From the NCBI RefSeq assembly GCF_041431415.1, contig NZ_CP107845.1, positions 6,076,001 through 6,140,000 of the forward strand: a DNA stretch of 64,000 nucleotides, in the 5' to 3' direction. Shown in pieces: positions 26,384 through 35,400 of the stretch. Both the position numbers and the translations under genes were made by a program. The notes under the pieces are model-generated. The model searched no databases. It was not told where the DNA came from and saw only the letters and a program-made list of their open reading frames with translations. The first letter of the stretch is position 1, and the number at the start of each line of letters is the position of its first letter. Origin of the DNA: Streptomyces sp. NBC_00513 (GTDB taxonomy: Bacteria > Actinomycetota > Actinomycetes > Streptomycetales > Streptomycetaceae).

Positions 26384-27379
26384 TCAGGAGTCGTAGCGCT
26401 TGGTTACCACCATCGTCGTCCCCACGAGCGCCGTTTCCACCGGTGTCTTGGCCCACCGAGCAATCAGCAGCGGTTCCTCGTCCACCGACTTCAGCAGGTG
26501 TGTGATCGCGTCGGCGTCCGGTGCCGCCGGAAGAACGCAGCCGACCACGGGCCTACCCGTCACGCTGGTGTCTTCTCCGTATTCTTCGTCCGGATTGTCC
26601 GCTTCCCAACGCCCGATCTCGATCTCCCACAAACCGTCGACGTCACCGGGTTCCGGCGCGTGGACCGTCAAGTAGAAGCCGTCAGAGTCGTACGGCTCCG
26701 CAAAGAGCTCGCAGCTGGGGTCATCCAGTGAAGCCCACATGCCGCCACTCCTGGAGTGTGCTGTGACCAGCACCCGGAGGTTAGTGACGGCCTTCTCCCG
26801 ATCCTCCGCGGTGAGCTGAGCCTCATGGCGGTCGAGCTGCGAGCGGGTCTCGTGGCTCAACGTGTTCGTCCCATCTTGATAGTTCACGAAGGGATGGGCG
26901 AACTCCCAGTGGCGCTCGATCTCTGGTCCGTCTCCCGAAGAAGTTCCCGAGAAATCATCGAGTGCCGCATACAATTCATGCTCTTCCGCCTCTAGTTCGG
27001 AACGGATAGCCCTGCTGACCGTATCGGGCACAGCCACCAAGGTGTTCTCCAGATCAGTCAGTGCTTGATGAAGCCGTAGGCAGACGTACTCGTACCACAG
27101 ACTGTGGGCGCCGCTGAGGAGATCGGCTCGGGCAGCAGCGTCGGTCAGCGCCGCAAGATGCTTGCGCGGGTAGTAGTCCACACGCCGTGCCCGGAGGTCG
27201 TGGACACTGACAGGGACGGTAGCGAAGGCGGAGATCCGATTGAGAGCGTCGACGATCGGAGCGGCAAGGCAAGCATCGCCAAGACTCGTCACAGTCTTGG
27301 ATGTGACGCCGTCCAGCCCCTGGTAGGTCGCCAGGATCTGAGTCTTCCCACGGTTGGCATGCTGGGAGTAGATGGTCAA
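26384..27379 (-). CDS. Uncharacterised 331-residue protein in the defence island
   Basis: Family not recognised. It is a soluble protein with no signal or membrane segment. The N-terminal half is helical with aromatic and Leu-rich stretches (SLWYEYVCLRLHQALTDLENTL); the C-terminal third is acidic and beta-like (GLWEIEIGRWEADNPDEEYG, VVGCVLPAAPDADAITHLLK). Same strand as the R-M-like operon but 285 bp upstream with its own start, so probably a separate transcript. By location it could be a defence accessory or an independent small system. Confidence 0.55.
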   Translation of the reverse strand: MTIYSQHANRGKTQILATYQGLDGVTSKTVTSLGDACLAAPIVDALNRISAFATVPVSVHDLRARRVDYYPRKHLAALTDAAARADLLSGAHSLWYEYVCLRLHQALTDLENTLVAVPDTVSRAIRSELEAEEHELYAALDDFSGTSSGDGPEIERHWEFAHPFVNYQDGTNTLSHETRSQLDRHEAQLTAEDREKAVTNLRVLVTAHSRSGGMWASLDDPSCELFAEPYDSDGFYLTVHAPEPGDVDGLWEIEIGRWEADNPDEEYGEDTSVTGRPVVGCVLPAAPDADAITHLLKSVDEEPLLIARWAKTPVETALVGTTMVVTKRYDS

Positions 27380-27672
27380 GGGAACGCCTTTCGCCTGCCT
27401 GGCAGACGCCAGCCGAGACAGGATGGGTGCGTAGAAGCTTGGAGGGAGGTGGTGGCGAAGGCGCTTTCCGACGCTCCGTACCTCAAGATGACCGGTGGTG
27501 GCCCAGGTGCTGTCCCAGGCTCCATGCCTACCTGCAGGCTAGACAGGTGCCCTGTGCACCGCAAGCGGATTGCCCCCAACGGGGCTCCGTTCTAGGCGGG
27601 TTCTCCCCAATGCCCAGCCGTCGGCGTCGGATTCTCCCCCCGGGCTAGGTTCCGTCTGCCAGGCTCGGACAC

Positions 27673-28809
27673 GTGACGTACGTAGTGACCGTAGACATCT
27701 GCATCTCGGAGGGAACTCCGGAGATGGACTTGCTGCAGCGTGCCGGAGCCGTCGCGCTGATCGAGCGTGGCTTCGCCTCGGTCGACGGCATCGACGGGCC
27801 GGACGGCATGGAGGTCGACCTCCTCGACGCGATCGTGGGCGTGTATCCGGGCGGGGCGCTGCTCAAGGTGTTCGTCGACGCCGAGGCGCTCGAATTCGCG
27901 GAGGACGCCGTCCGGGACGTCGTGAGCGAGGTGCTTCGACGCTCCGAGCTGCTCGCGGATTGGAAGGTCGAGCGGTGCGAAGTCGAACTGCACCCGGAGC
28001 TCGCCCAGGAGAGCCTTGCCGCCGCCGACGGCCCGGACGGCCCGCCGGACGACCCCGCGGCCCGCAAAGCACGTCATGCCGAGCCGCCCGTAGCAGCCGA
28101 AGGAGGCGAGCACGACGCGCAAGCGAAGGCCGCGGAAGTGCGCGCCTGGATGCTCGTGCTGGCGGACGAGCTGCGTTCCTTTCCACCAGTGATGTTCGGT
28201 GTGCAGGACGACCCCGGGGGGGAGGACGGCGACGACTACGGCTTCGCAGTCGCGCCCGAGGACGCCATGCTGGCTGCCGGCGCACTGATCTACGCCACCG
28301 ATGTCTTGATCGACGAGTTGTTCGAGGACGTGCACACCCTGGAGCAGGAGGGCACCAACGTCGGCGAGTGCGACGGCCCGCTGTGGCACCTGGAGGACCT
28401 GCCGGAGAGGTACGTCCTCCGGTACGACACCCGCTTCGCCCGCCGCTTCCTGGTGACCGTGATCGCCATGACCACCCGCTTCACCAACGGAATTTTCGAC
28501 CAGCTGAGTTGCGTCGCCGAGGAACTTGCCCTGAGGCTGCTCTTGAGCCAGACGACCGTCACCCTGGAGTTGTTCGGGTTGCTCGACGACGGCGTCTCGA
28601 ACGCTCTAGAAGTGTTCGCCGACAACGTCTACGAGGACATGGACCACGAGTGGCTGTACGACGGTTCGATGGACGGGATCGATGAGGGCGCCGTGGGCTC
28701 GGCCCTCGGCATTGCACCCATGGCGTTCGGCGCCTGGTTCACACCGTTCAACCCCGGTAGGCACGTGCACCCATCGGCTACAGACGAACCGGACACGGCC
28801 GCAGTGTGA
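27673..28809 (+). CDS. Uncharacterised 378-residue acidic protein
   Basis: Starts at GTG; not recognised. The N-terminal 110 residues look like a compact alpha/beta domain (TYVVTVDICISEG, DLLDAIVGVYPGGALLKVFVDAEALEFAEDAVRDVV). A charged linker follows, then a helical C-terminal domain (about 155-340) rich in acidic residues (DVLIDELFEDVHTLEQEG). No catalytic motif was identified. It is divergent from the gene at 26384 and convergent with vsr. The preceding 293-bp gap contains two weak ATTCTCCCC-like words but no gene. Confidence 0.55.
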   Translation: MTYVVTVDICISEGTPEMDLLQRAGAVALIERGFASVDGIDGPDGMEVDLLDAIVGVYPGGALLKVFVDAEALEFAEDAVRDVVSEVLRRSELLADWKVERCEVELHPELAQESLAAADGPDGPPDDPAARKARHAEPPVAAEGGEHDAQAKAAEVRAWMLVLADELRSFPPVMFGVQDDPGGEDGDDYGFAVAPEDAMLAAGALIYATDVLIDELFEDVHTLEQEGTNVGECDGPLWHLEDLPERYVLRYDTRFARRFLVTVIAMTTRFTNGIFDQLSCVAEELALRLLLSQTTVTLELFGLLDDGVSNALEVFADNVYEDMDHEWLYDGSMDGIDEGAVGSALGIAPMAFGAWFTPFNPGRHVHPSATDEPDTAAV

Positions 28810-28893
28810 TCCGCCCCGTTCCCTGATGCGACAGAAGCACGGCGGACGCGGGGGTGTTGTTCGGACCGATCGAAGTGGCCCCACCAGGTCACG

Positions 28894-29481
28894 TCACTTG
28901 GCCATGCCCTGGCCCCCCAGACGTAGGGCCCGGGGATGGTCACGGGTCGCCAGTGCCGCAGTCACCCTGCCAACGGCGTCGTCCACGCCTTCGTGCTCCC
29001 AGATGCGCAGCGGCAGCCAGCCCAGGTGTACGAGGTGGGCGTCGGTCTCCTCGTCGCGGCGGACATTGCCTTCGAGTTTTTGGCGCCACCATTCGGAGTT
29101 GTGCTTCGGAGCGTGCAGATGCTGCTGGCACGCGTGCCAGAAGCATCCTTGGACGAAGACTGCGGTTCGCCATCTGGTGAAGGTGACGTCAGCGCGGCGG
29201 CGCGGCATCCCGGGGATGGGCATGTTCACGCGGTAGCGGAAGCCCAAGGAATGAAGAGCACGTCGCAAGGCGAGTTCTGGAGCAGTGTCTCGGTTGCGTT
29301 GGGCCACCATCACCCTCCTGGCATTCGCGTCCCGCGGACTCGGCACGCCTCTGCGGCTGTCTTTGGTCTCCACTCCCGGACAACTAGTGGCTGCCGATTC
29401 GGTAACCGCCCCGCGGTCCGGCACGGTCTGCCCCGGCTGGATCTGTTCGACCGTCGCCACAGCATTCAGTGACGTGCCCAT
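28894..29481 (-). CDS. vsr: Very short patch repair (Vsr-like) DNA endonuclease
   Basis: The conserved core runs from RNRDTAPELALRRALHSLGFRYRV through PGMPRRRADVTFTRWRTAVFVQGCFWHAC to the zinc-binding HLHAPK and NSEWWRQKLEGNVRRD. This matches Vsr, which nicks DNA at T:G mismatches arising from deaminated 5-methylcytosine. Vsr normally accompanies a cytosine-C5 methyltransferase, and none is in the window. The start is unclear: ATG 29481 is given, but GTG at 29346 or the region after AGGAGG near 29310 is also possible, since residues before the core are not conserved. Confidence 0.8.
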   Translation of the reverse strand: MGTSLNAVATVEQIQPGQTVPDRGAVTESAATSCPGVETKDSRRGVPSPRDANARRVMVAQRNRDTAPELALRRALHSLGFRYRVNMPIPGMPRRRADVTFTRWRTAVFVQGCFWHACQQHLHAPKHNSEWWRQKLEGNVRRDEETDAHLVHLGWLPLRIWEHEGVDDAVGRVTAALATRDHPRALRLGGQGMAK

Positions 29482-29604
29482 GAGGAGCAATTCGCGCCGA
29501 CCTAGCCGGATCTGACCAAACGGTGGCCTGGTGTCCTCGTGGTTCGACACTATGCGGTGGGGGCGTGATCGGCTGGACACGCAGGGAAGTTGAGGGGGAA
29601 CACG

Positions 29605-31656
29605 ATGATCGAAGTTCTGCCGGTGACTGGAGAACAGCCGGACATGCTCGGCGCGGCCATCGCCCTGGGCAACAGGTACACCAAGAGGCTGGGGCTGCTC
29701 ACGCCGCCCGCGTACCGGAAGTACGCCGACGATGGTGGGTTGCTGGTCGCGTTAGCAGGTGGCGAGCTCGTCGGCTACGCGCTCTTCGGGCTGCCCAAGC
29801 GCAGCCAGCACGTTCGTCTCGTGCACCTGTGTGTGGCGGAGGAGCGTCGGGGCAAGGGGATCGCGAGCCGCTTGATCGCAGAGCTCCGCCGTCGCCAAGG
29901 ACATCGGCTCGGCATTCGGGCCAGGTGCCGGCGGGACTATGGGCTCAGTGCCACGTGGAGCGGTCTCGGCTTCGTTCCGAAGGGTGAGGGCCTGGGACGA
30001 GGGGGTGACAAGGAGACCCTCGATACCTGGTGGCTGGACCACGGCCACGAGGATTTGTTCGCCGAAGCGCAGAGCGACGCCCTGCTGGTCGTGACCGTCG
30101 ACCACACCGTCTTCTCCGGACTTCGAGGCGCGGGCGCTGAGAACGCGGTCGAGGAGTCGCGGGCTCTTGAGGCCGGGTGGCTCGCAGACCTGGTCGAACT
30201 CGCCTACACGCCACAGCTCCTCCTCCACGTGCAGGCGGTCGAGGATCGGGAGCAGCGGAACCATCAGCGCGCCGGCCTGTCTAGGCTTCGTGTCCTGACG
30301 CCCGACGCCGCCGCAGTGGTCGCCCGCCAGCAGGAGCTGATCACGGCCGTGGGCAAGGAGCTGCCCGGTGTCGCGCTCGATGGCGACCTGCGCGCTCGCC
30401 TCCGGTACGTGGCCGAGACCTCCTGTGCCGGCCTGCAAGTGCTGGTGACTCGAGAGCCCGAGTTTGTGCGATTGGCCGACATCGCCTGGGCCGTTGCACG
30501 CGTCAAGGTGGTCTCTCCGGCAGCGGTGACGCTTCAGGTGGACGAACTCCGCCAAGCCCAGGTGTACCGACCGGCCGATCTCATGGGCACGGCCTTCTCC
30601 GCTACGGAAGTCGAGCACGGTGGTGAAGACGGGCTCGTCGCCTTCTTCGAGCGGGATGGCGACGGAGGGGTAGCGTTCGCGGAGCACCTGAAGGGTCTTT
30701 CCCAAGGTGGGGTGCTGTGGCGCAGGGAACTGCTCCGGGACGGCGAAGGACACCCTGTAGCCCTATACGTCTGGGCGTTGGACGGCCCTACCCTGACCGT
30801 TCCGATCCTTCGGACCGCGTCGCACTCGCTTGAGGAGACCATCGCCCGACAGTTGCTCTTCATGTTGAAGAGGATCGGCCGGGAGAGGGAGGCCCAAGTC
30901 GTACGGATCACCGATCCGTCCCTCTCCCGCGCGGCCATGGCTGCGGCGGGTGGCGACGGCTTCGTCGAGGACGAGAACGGCTTCACCGCGCTCCTCGTCG
31001 ATGTGTGCGGGCCGGCGGAGGAAGTCTCAACGGCTGCGGGGCAGATCGCGGCTCGACTCGGTAGCGTGACGCCTCGTCTGGACGCCCACGTGTCACCGGA
31101 GATCGCGAGCGTCGCCGAGAGGGTCTGGTGGCCGGCGAAGCTCGTCGACACGGCTCTGCCGTCCTTCATCGCTCCCGTCAAGCCGCGCTGGTCCACGGAG
31201 CTCTTCAACGTCCCGGCGATGCTCGTGCCGCGCGACGACGTGCTCGGCATCAGCCGTGAGCACGTCTACTACAGGTCCCCGGGTCATCGCGGAGAGAGCG
31301 TTCCCGCCCGGATCCTCTGGTACGTCAGCGAGGGGATCGCCGGGCAACAGGGCAAGATGGTGATCGGTTGCTCGCGGCTCGACGAGGTGGTCATCGGCGA
31401 TCCGGACGTCCTCTTCTCGCAATTCGAACACCTGGGCGTATATGGTCGTGCCGAAGTGCGTGGGACGGCCGGTGATTCGGGCAGGGTCATGGCGCTCCGG
31501 TTCTCGGACACGGAGCTGTTTCCCGTACAGGTGACGCATTCGCGATTGGCCGCGCTGGCGAAAGGGCTGGGGCTACGGTTGTCGCTGATGTCGCTGTCGA
31601 GGATCAGCGACGCGCTGTTCCAGGCCGTCTACGAAGAGGGGCACCGAAAGACGTGA
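29605..31656 (+). CDS. GNAT acetyltransferase fused to a PIN-like and further C-terminal domains
   Basis: 683 residues. Residues 1-125 are a GNAT fold: YALFGLPKRSQHVRLVHLCVAEERRGKGIASRLI contains the acetyl-CoA loop (RRGKGIA). Residues about 145-300 resemble a PIN-type nuclease fold (LVVTVDHTVFSGL, later LVTREPEFVRL), though the acidic set is not fully convincing. The C-terminal 350 residues are unassigned. The ATG at 29605 has a GAGGGGG site at good spacing. Codon 50 is TTA, implying bldA-dependent expression in Streptomyces. It overlaps the ASCH gene by 4 bp. A toxin-like or RNA-acting two-gene system is plausible. Confidence 0.7.
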   Translation: MIEVLPVTGEQPDMLGAAIALGNRYTKRLGLLTPPAYRKYADDGGLLVALAGGELVGYALFGLPKRSQHVRLVHLCVAEERRGKGIASRLIAELRRRQGHRLGIRARCRRDYGLSATWSGLGFVPKGEGLGRGGDKETLDTWWLDHGHEDLFAEAQSDALLVVTVDHTVFSGLRGAGAENAVEESRALEAGWLADLVELAYTPQLLLHVQAVEDREQRNHQRAGLSRLRVLTPDAAAVVARQQELITAVGKELPGVALDGDLRARLRYVAETSCAGLQVLVTREPEFVRLADIAWAVARVKVVSPAAVTLQVDELRQAQVYRPADLMGTAFSATEVEHGGEDGLVAFFERDGDGGVAFAEHLKGLSQGGVLWRRELLRDGEGHPVALYVWALDGPTLTVPILRTASHSLEETIARQLLFMLKRIGREREAQVVRITDPSLSRAAMAAAGGDGFVEDENGFTALLVDVCGPAEEVSTAAGQIAARLGSVTPRLDAHVSPEIASVAERVWWPAKLVDTALPSFIAPVKPRWSTELFNVPAMLVPRDDVLGISREHVYYRSPGHRGESVPARILWYVSEGIAGQQGKMVIGCSRLDEVVIGDPDVLFSQFEHLGVYGRAEVRGTAGDSGRVMALRFSDTELFPVQVTHSRLAALAKGLGLRLSLMSLSRISDALFQAVYEEGHRKT

Positions 31657-32132
31657 GCGATCCGGAGCGCGCGATGCTGCTGTCCGTCCACCCGCGGTTC
31701 GCGACGGCGATCCTGGCCGGAACGAAGACGGTGGAAGTGCGCCGTCAGCGCGTTGCCGCTCCTCCCGGGACGCCCGTACTCCTGTACGCGACCGCGCCGA
31801 CCATGGCCATCGTGGGCATGGCGAGGATCGTCTCGGTGCAGGTGGCCAGCCCGCGTGAGGTCTGGATCGCCAGCCGTACGAGCGCTGGCATCAGCCGTCG
31901 AGAGTACGACGACTACATGAGCGGTGCGACCCGGGCCAGTGGCCTCTCGCTGGAGGAGCCGGTTGCCTTCGAGGTGCCGGTTCCTCTGGCGGCTCTCAGG
32001 GCCTCCGGATCGTTCCACCCACCGCAGAGCTACAGATACTTGACCGGCGAGGACCTACAGAAGCTGGCTGCGGCGACCCCTTCCAGGAGTGAAGCCCTAC
32101 AAGAGGCCCTTGGCGAGCTGGTGCCTGCGTAG
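31653..32132 (+). CDS. ASCH/PUA-like domain protein
   Basis: 159 residues. The pattern LLSVHPRFATAILAGTKTVEVRRQR, then PVLLYATAPTMAIVGMARIVSV, fits the ASCH domain (a PUA-like beta-barrel that binds RNA or modified bases), including the conserved GxKxxExR element as GTKTVEVRR. Its GTG start overlaps the stop of the GNAT gene (GTGA), so the two proteins are co-translated and likely act together. ASCH proteins occur next to GNAT and other RNA-acting enzymes in defence or conflict loci; the function here is inferred. Confidence 0.75.
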   Translation: MSDPERAMLLSVHPRFATAILAGTKTVEVRRQRVAAPPGTPVLLYATAPTMAIVGMARIVSVQVASPREVWIASRTSAGISRREYDDYMSGATRASGLSLEEPVAFEVPVPLAALRASGSFHPPQSYRYLTGEDLQKLAAATPSRSEALQEALGELVPA

Positions 32133-32441
32133 GTCGCTGTGTAGCGGCGACGTCACTGCACTGGGTGGCTGCCGCTGGAATGGCAGGAGCCTGTCACTGT
32201 GTTTTTGGGTCTGCTGGCGTCGCCCATGCCGAGGCCGAACGCACGGTCTGGCGGGATGGGGTCCGGAGTATCCGCCCAGGCCTGTATCGCCTGCCGGAGC
32301 CGAAGGCAGGCGACGTTGATGGACGCGTTGCCCGACTCCGGGAGGGGTGGGTAGTGTGTGTGCGATTAACCGTCTTGGTCTGCCGTGATGCGAGGAAACC
32401 CTTGCCCCGTTCCGTCGTTGTGAGGGATGCCGGGAGCGGGC

Positions 32442-35400
32442 ATGCCTGACACCGATCTTCTGCGTGCCAGCCGGGACGGTGATCAGTTCCATTACCACTG
32501 GGCTGCTCGTCAGGCACTGAAACTGCTGCATCCCGACGCCGATCTGACCGCGATCGCTGTCGAAGGTGTGTCGCCTGACGACACACGCGGCGAGGCCGGC
32601 GAGGACGTAATCGACATCGCCGAGTACTACGGTGCGACCGGCCTTCACGAGGCCAAGCGTGTGGTGTACCGGCAGTTGAAGCACTCGACTGTCCGGGCCA
32701 CGGAGGAATGGTCTGTCTCGGGTCTCTCGAAGACCGTCAAGGGGTTCGCGGAGAAGTTCAGGCAAATCTGCCAGGAGTCGCCGGGGCTTGAAGAGAAGGT
32801 GACCTTCGAGTTCCTTTCCAATCGGCCGGTCCGTGAGTCGGTGCTTCGAGCGATAGAAATCTTGGCAGTCGGCGGAGAGGCCGGTGATTACGCGCACGAT
32901 GTCAGGTACCTGAGGCAGTACGCGAACTTTCCTGGTGACGCAGCCGGTGAGGCCGCGTTTTTCAGCTGCCTGGAGGTAGACGCCACGGCTCCGGGCCTGT
33001 TGCGGCTTGAAGGGCTTTTCCGGCTGGACTTGACTGGGCTGCTTCCGGGTGCTCCCGATGTGCAACCCCTTCTGCTGAAAGAGATGATCACCAGAAGGGC
33101 GACCTCGCTTGAAGCGAACCACGTCGTCGAACGCTCCACCGTGCTTGCCGCTCTCGGAGTCCCACCGGAGCACGTGCTTCCTGCTCCCAACCTCATCGAC
33201 GAGCCTGGGCACGTCATCGTAACTGAGCAGATGCGCACGATCGCCAGCGAAATCGTGGGACTCGCCGGGCGGCCCGTCGTTGTTCACGCGGCGGGTGGTG
33301 TAGGCAAATCGGTGCTCACGACACAGATCGAACGGAACCTGCCTTCCGGCTCTGTCGCTCTCGTCTACGACTGCTTTGGAAACGGTGGCTACCGGCGTTC
33401 CAGTTCGCCGCGCCATCAACATCGTCAAGGCCTGGTGCAGTTGGCGAACGAACTTGCTGCACATGCCCTTTGCGACCCACTGATCCCGATCGGCACAGCT
33501 CAGCCGACCGACTATGCGAAGGCGTTCATGGCCAGGGTCCGGGGCGCTGCGGCGGCTGTCACAGCCTCCGCTCCAGGGGCGCTCCTGGTTCTTGTCGTGG
33601 ACGCGGCCGACAATGCGGCGCTCATCGCGAAAGACGGCGGGGAGCGGACCTTCGTCACGGGTGTGCTGCGGGAGGACCTGCCGGGAAATGTGCGGCTCGT
33701 GATGCTGTGCCGCACCGAACGCATCCAACTGCTGGAACCGCCGCCCAGCGTCCACAGAATCGAGCTTGAAGGGTTCAGCGTCGCCGAGTCCAGGCAGCAC
33801 CTAGAGTCGGTGTTCGGTTCGGTCACGGAGGCGCAGGCGGCCGAATTCCATCGGCGCACCGGCGGCAACCCCCGGATTCAGGCCCTCGTTCTGGGCGCGG
33901 CCTCGGACCTTGAATCCTGTCTGGTCTCTCTCGGTGAGGCGAGGCATCCCGAAGGCTCCCTGTTCGACGAACTCCTCCAGGGCCTGGTGGACCAGTGCAA
34001 GGACGCCAACCACCTCGGTGCGGAGATCGACCGTCTGTGCGAGGCCCTGGCCGCACTCAGACCCAGGATGCCCATCAAAGTCCTGACCGAACTATGCGGA
34101 GTGTCGGCCGCCCTCGTGCACAGCTTTGCGGCCGACCTCGGACACCCGCTGCTCGTCGATGGTGACACCCTGCAATTCCGTGACGAACCGACCGAGACCT
34201 GGTTCCGGACGAAGTACCGTCCAACCGGTGAGTCCCTGATCAACTTCATCAACCGACTGACCCCGCTCGCCGCCGCCGAACCGTACGTGGCTGCCAGCTT
34301 GCCTCAACTGCTCTGGGAGGCTGGTCAGGTCGACACCCTTGTTGAACTGGCAATGACCGACGGTGCCCTCCCCGAGGGCAACGACCTGGAACAACGGGAG
34401 ATCGCCCAGCAGCGGGCCCAGTTCGCTCTCAAAGCCACGCTGCGCGTGGGAAAGGAATGGGAAGCCACCCGGCTGGCCGTCAAGGCTGGCAGTTTGGCCG
34501 CCGGTCACTCTCGCCGACTTCACCTGCTGCGGTCCAACACCGATCTGGCGGGCCAGTTCCTGGACGCCATCACAATCGAGGACGTTGTCGCGAACCGCAG
34601 TCTTGCGGGTGGCTGGCCTGGCTCCAATCTTCACTGCGAGGGTGCTCTTCTCTCCTTTGCTGCAGGCCAGACCGACTTCGCCCGCAGTCGGCTGCGCAGT
34701 GCGTCGGAGTGGCTCAGGGCGTGGGTTCAGCAGCCTGACGAGAACCCGAACCGGCACAGCGTCACCGCCACGGATATCGCCGAAGTCGCTTTCGGATTCC
34801 TCAACACCGACGGCGTGGAGGCATGCGTCAGCCACCTTGCTCGGTGGCGCCCCAAGTGGGTTGGCTTCGAGGCCGGCGTGATCATTGCCACCCGGCTTGC
34901 CGACTCGGGCCGTACCGAAGAACTTGAGAGTCTCGGCCACGCGGCGGTGTCCTTGAAGTACCTCCAACTCGCGGTAGCCTATGCCGCCTGGCAGGCCAAC
35001 TTCGTCTGCCAGGAACCCCTTGCGCGGCGCTTGGTGAGAATGCTGAAGCGCCAGCGTAGGCCGATCTCTGTTCGCCAGAATTCGGGATTCTCGGAAGAGA
35101 ACAAGGAGCTTCCGGCGGTCGGTTGGATCATCGCGATGGGCCTGCGCCACGGACTGCTCCCGAACAGTGAAGCCGAACGGATCCTGTGTCTGAACCTCCC
35201 CGGCGACTTGGGCAGGGGTGCCGGAAGCCGCTGGAGCCGGGGCACCGACACGATCGCGCTGCTGTGCGGCTTCGCGTTGCTGTCGAAGATCCGGAGACAG
35301 TCCTTCGACGTGGACGAGTTTGTCGGCGAAGACGTCCGAGAAGCGCGAAAGAAGCCTCACACGTACTCAACTACCGTGAAGGATCACGAGCAGAGCGTCG

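Noticed and set aside
27600..27641. Further ATTCTCCCC-like words suggesting a third arm-site cluster
   Set aside because: Only two imperfect copies 31 bp apart, no 11-bp period, no border or gene duplication nearby; probably chance or promoter sequence.
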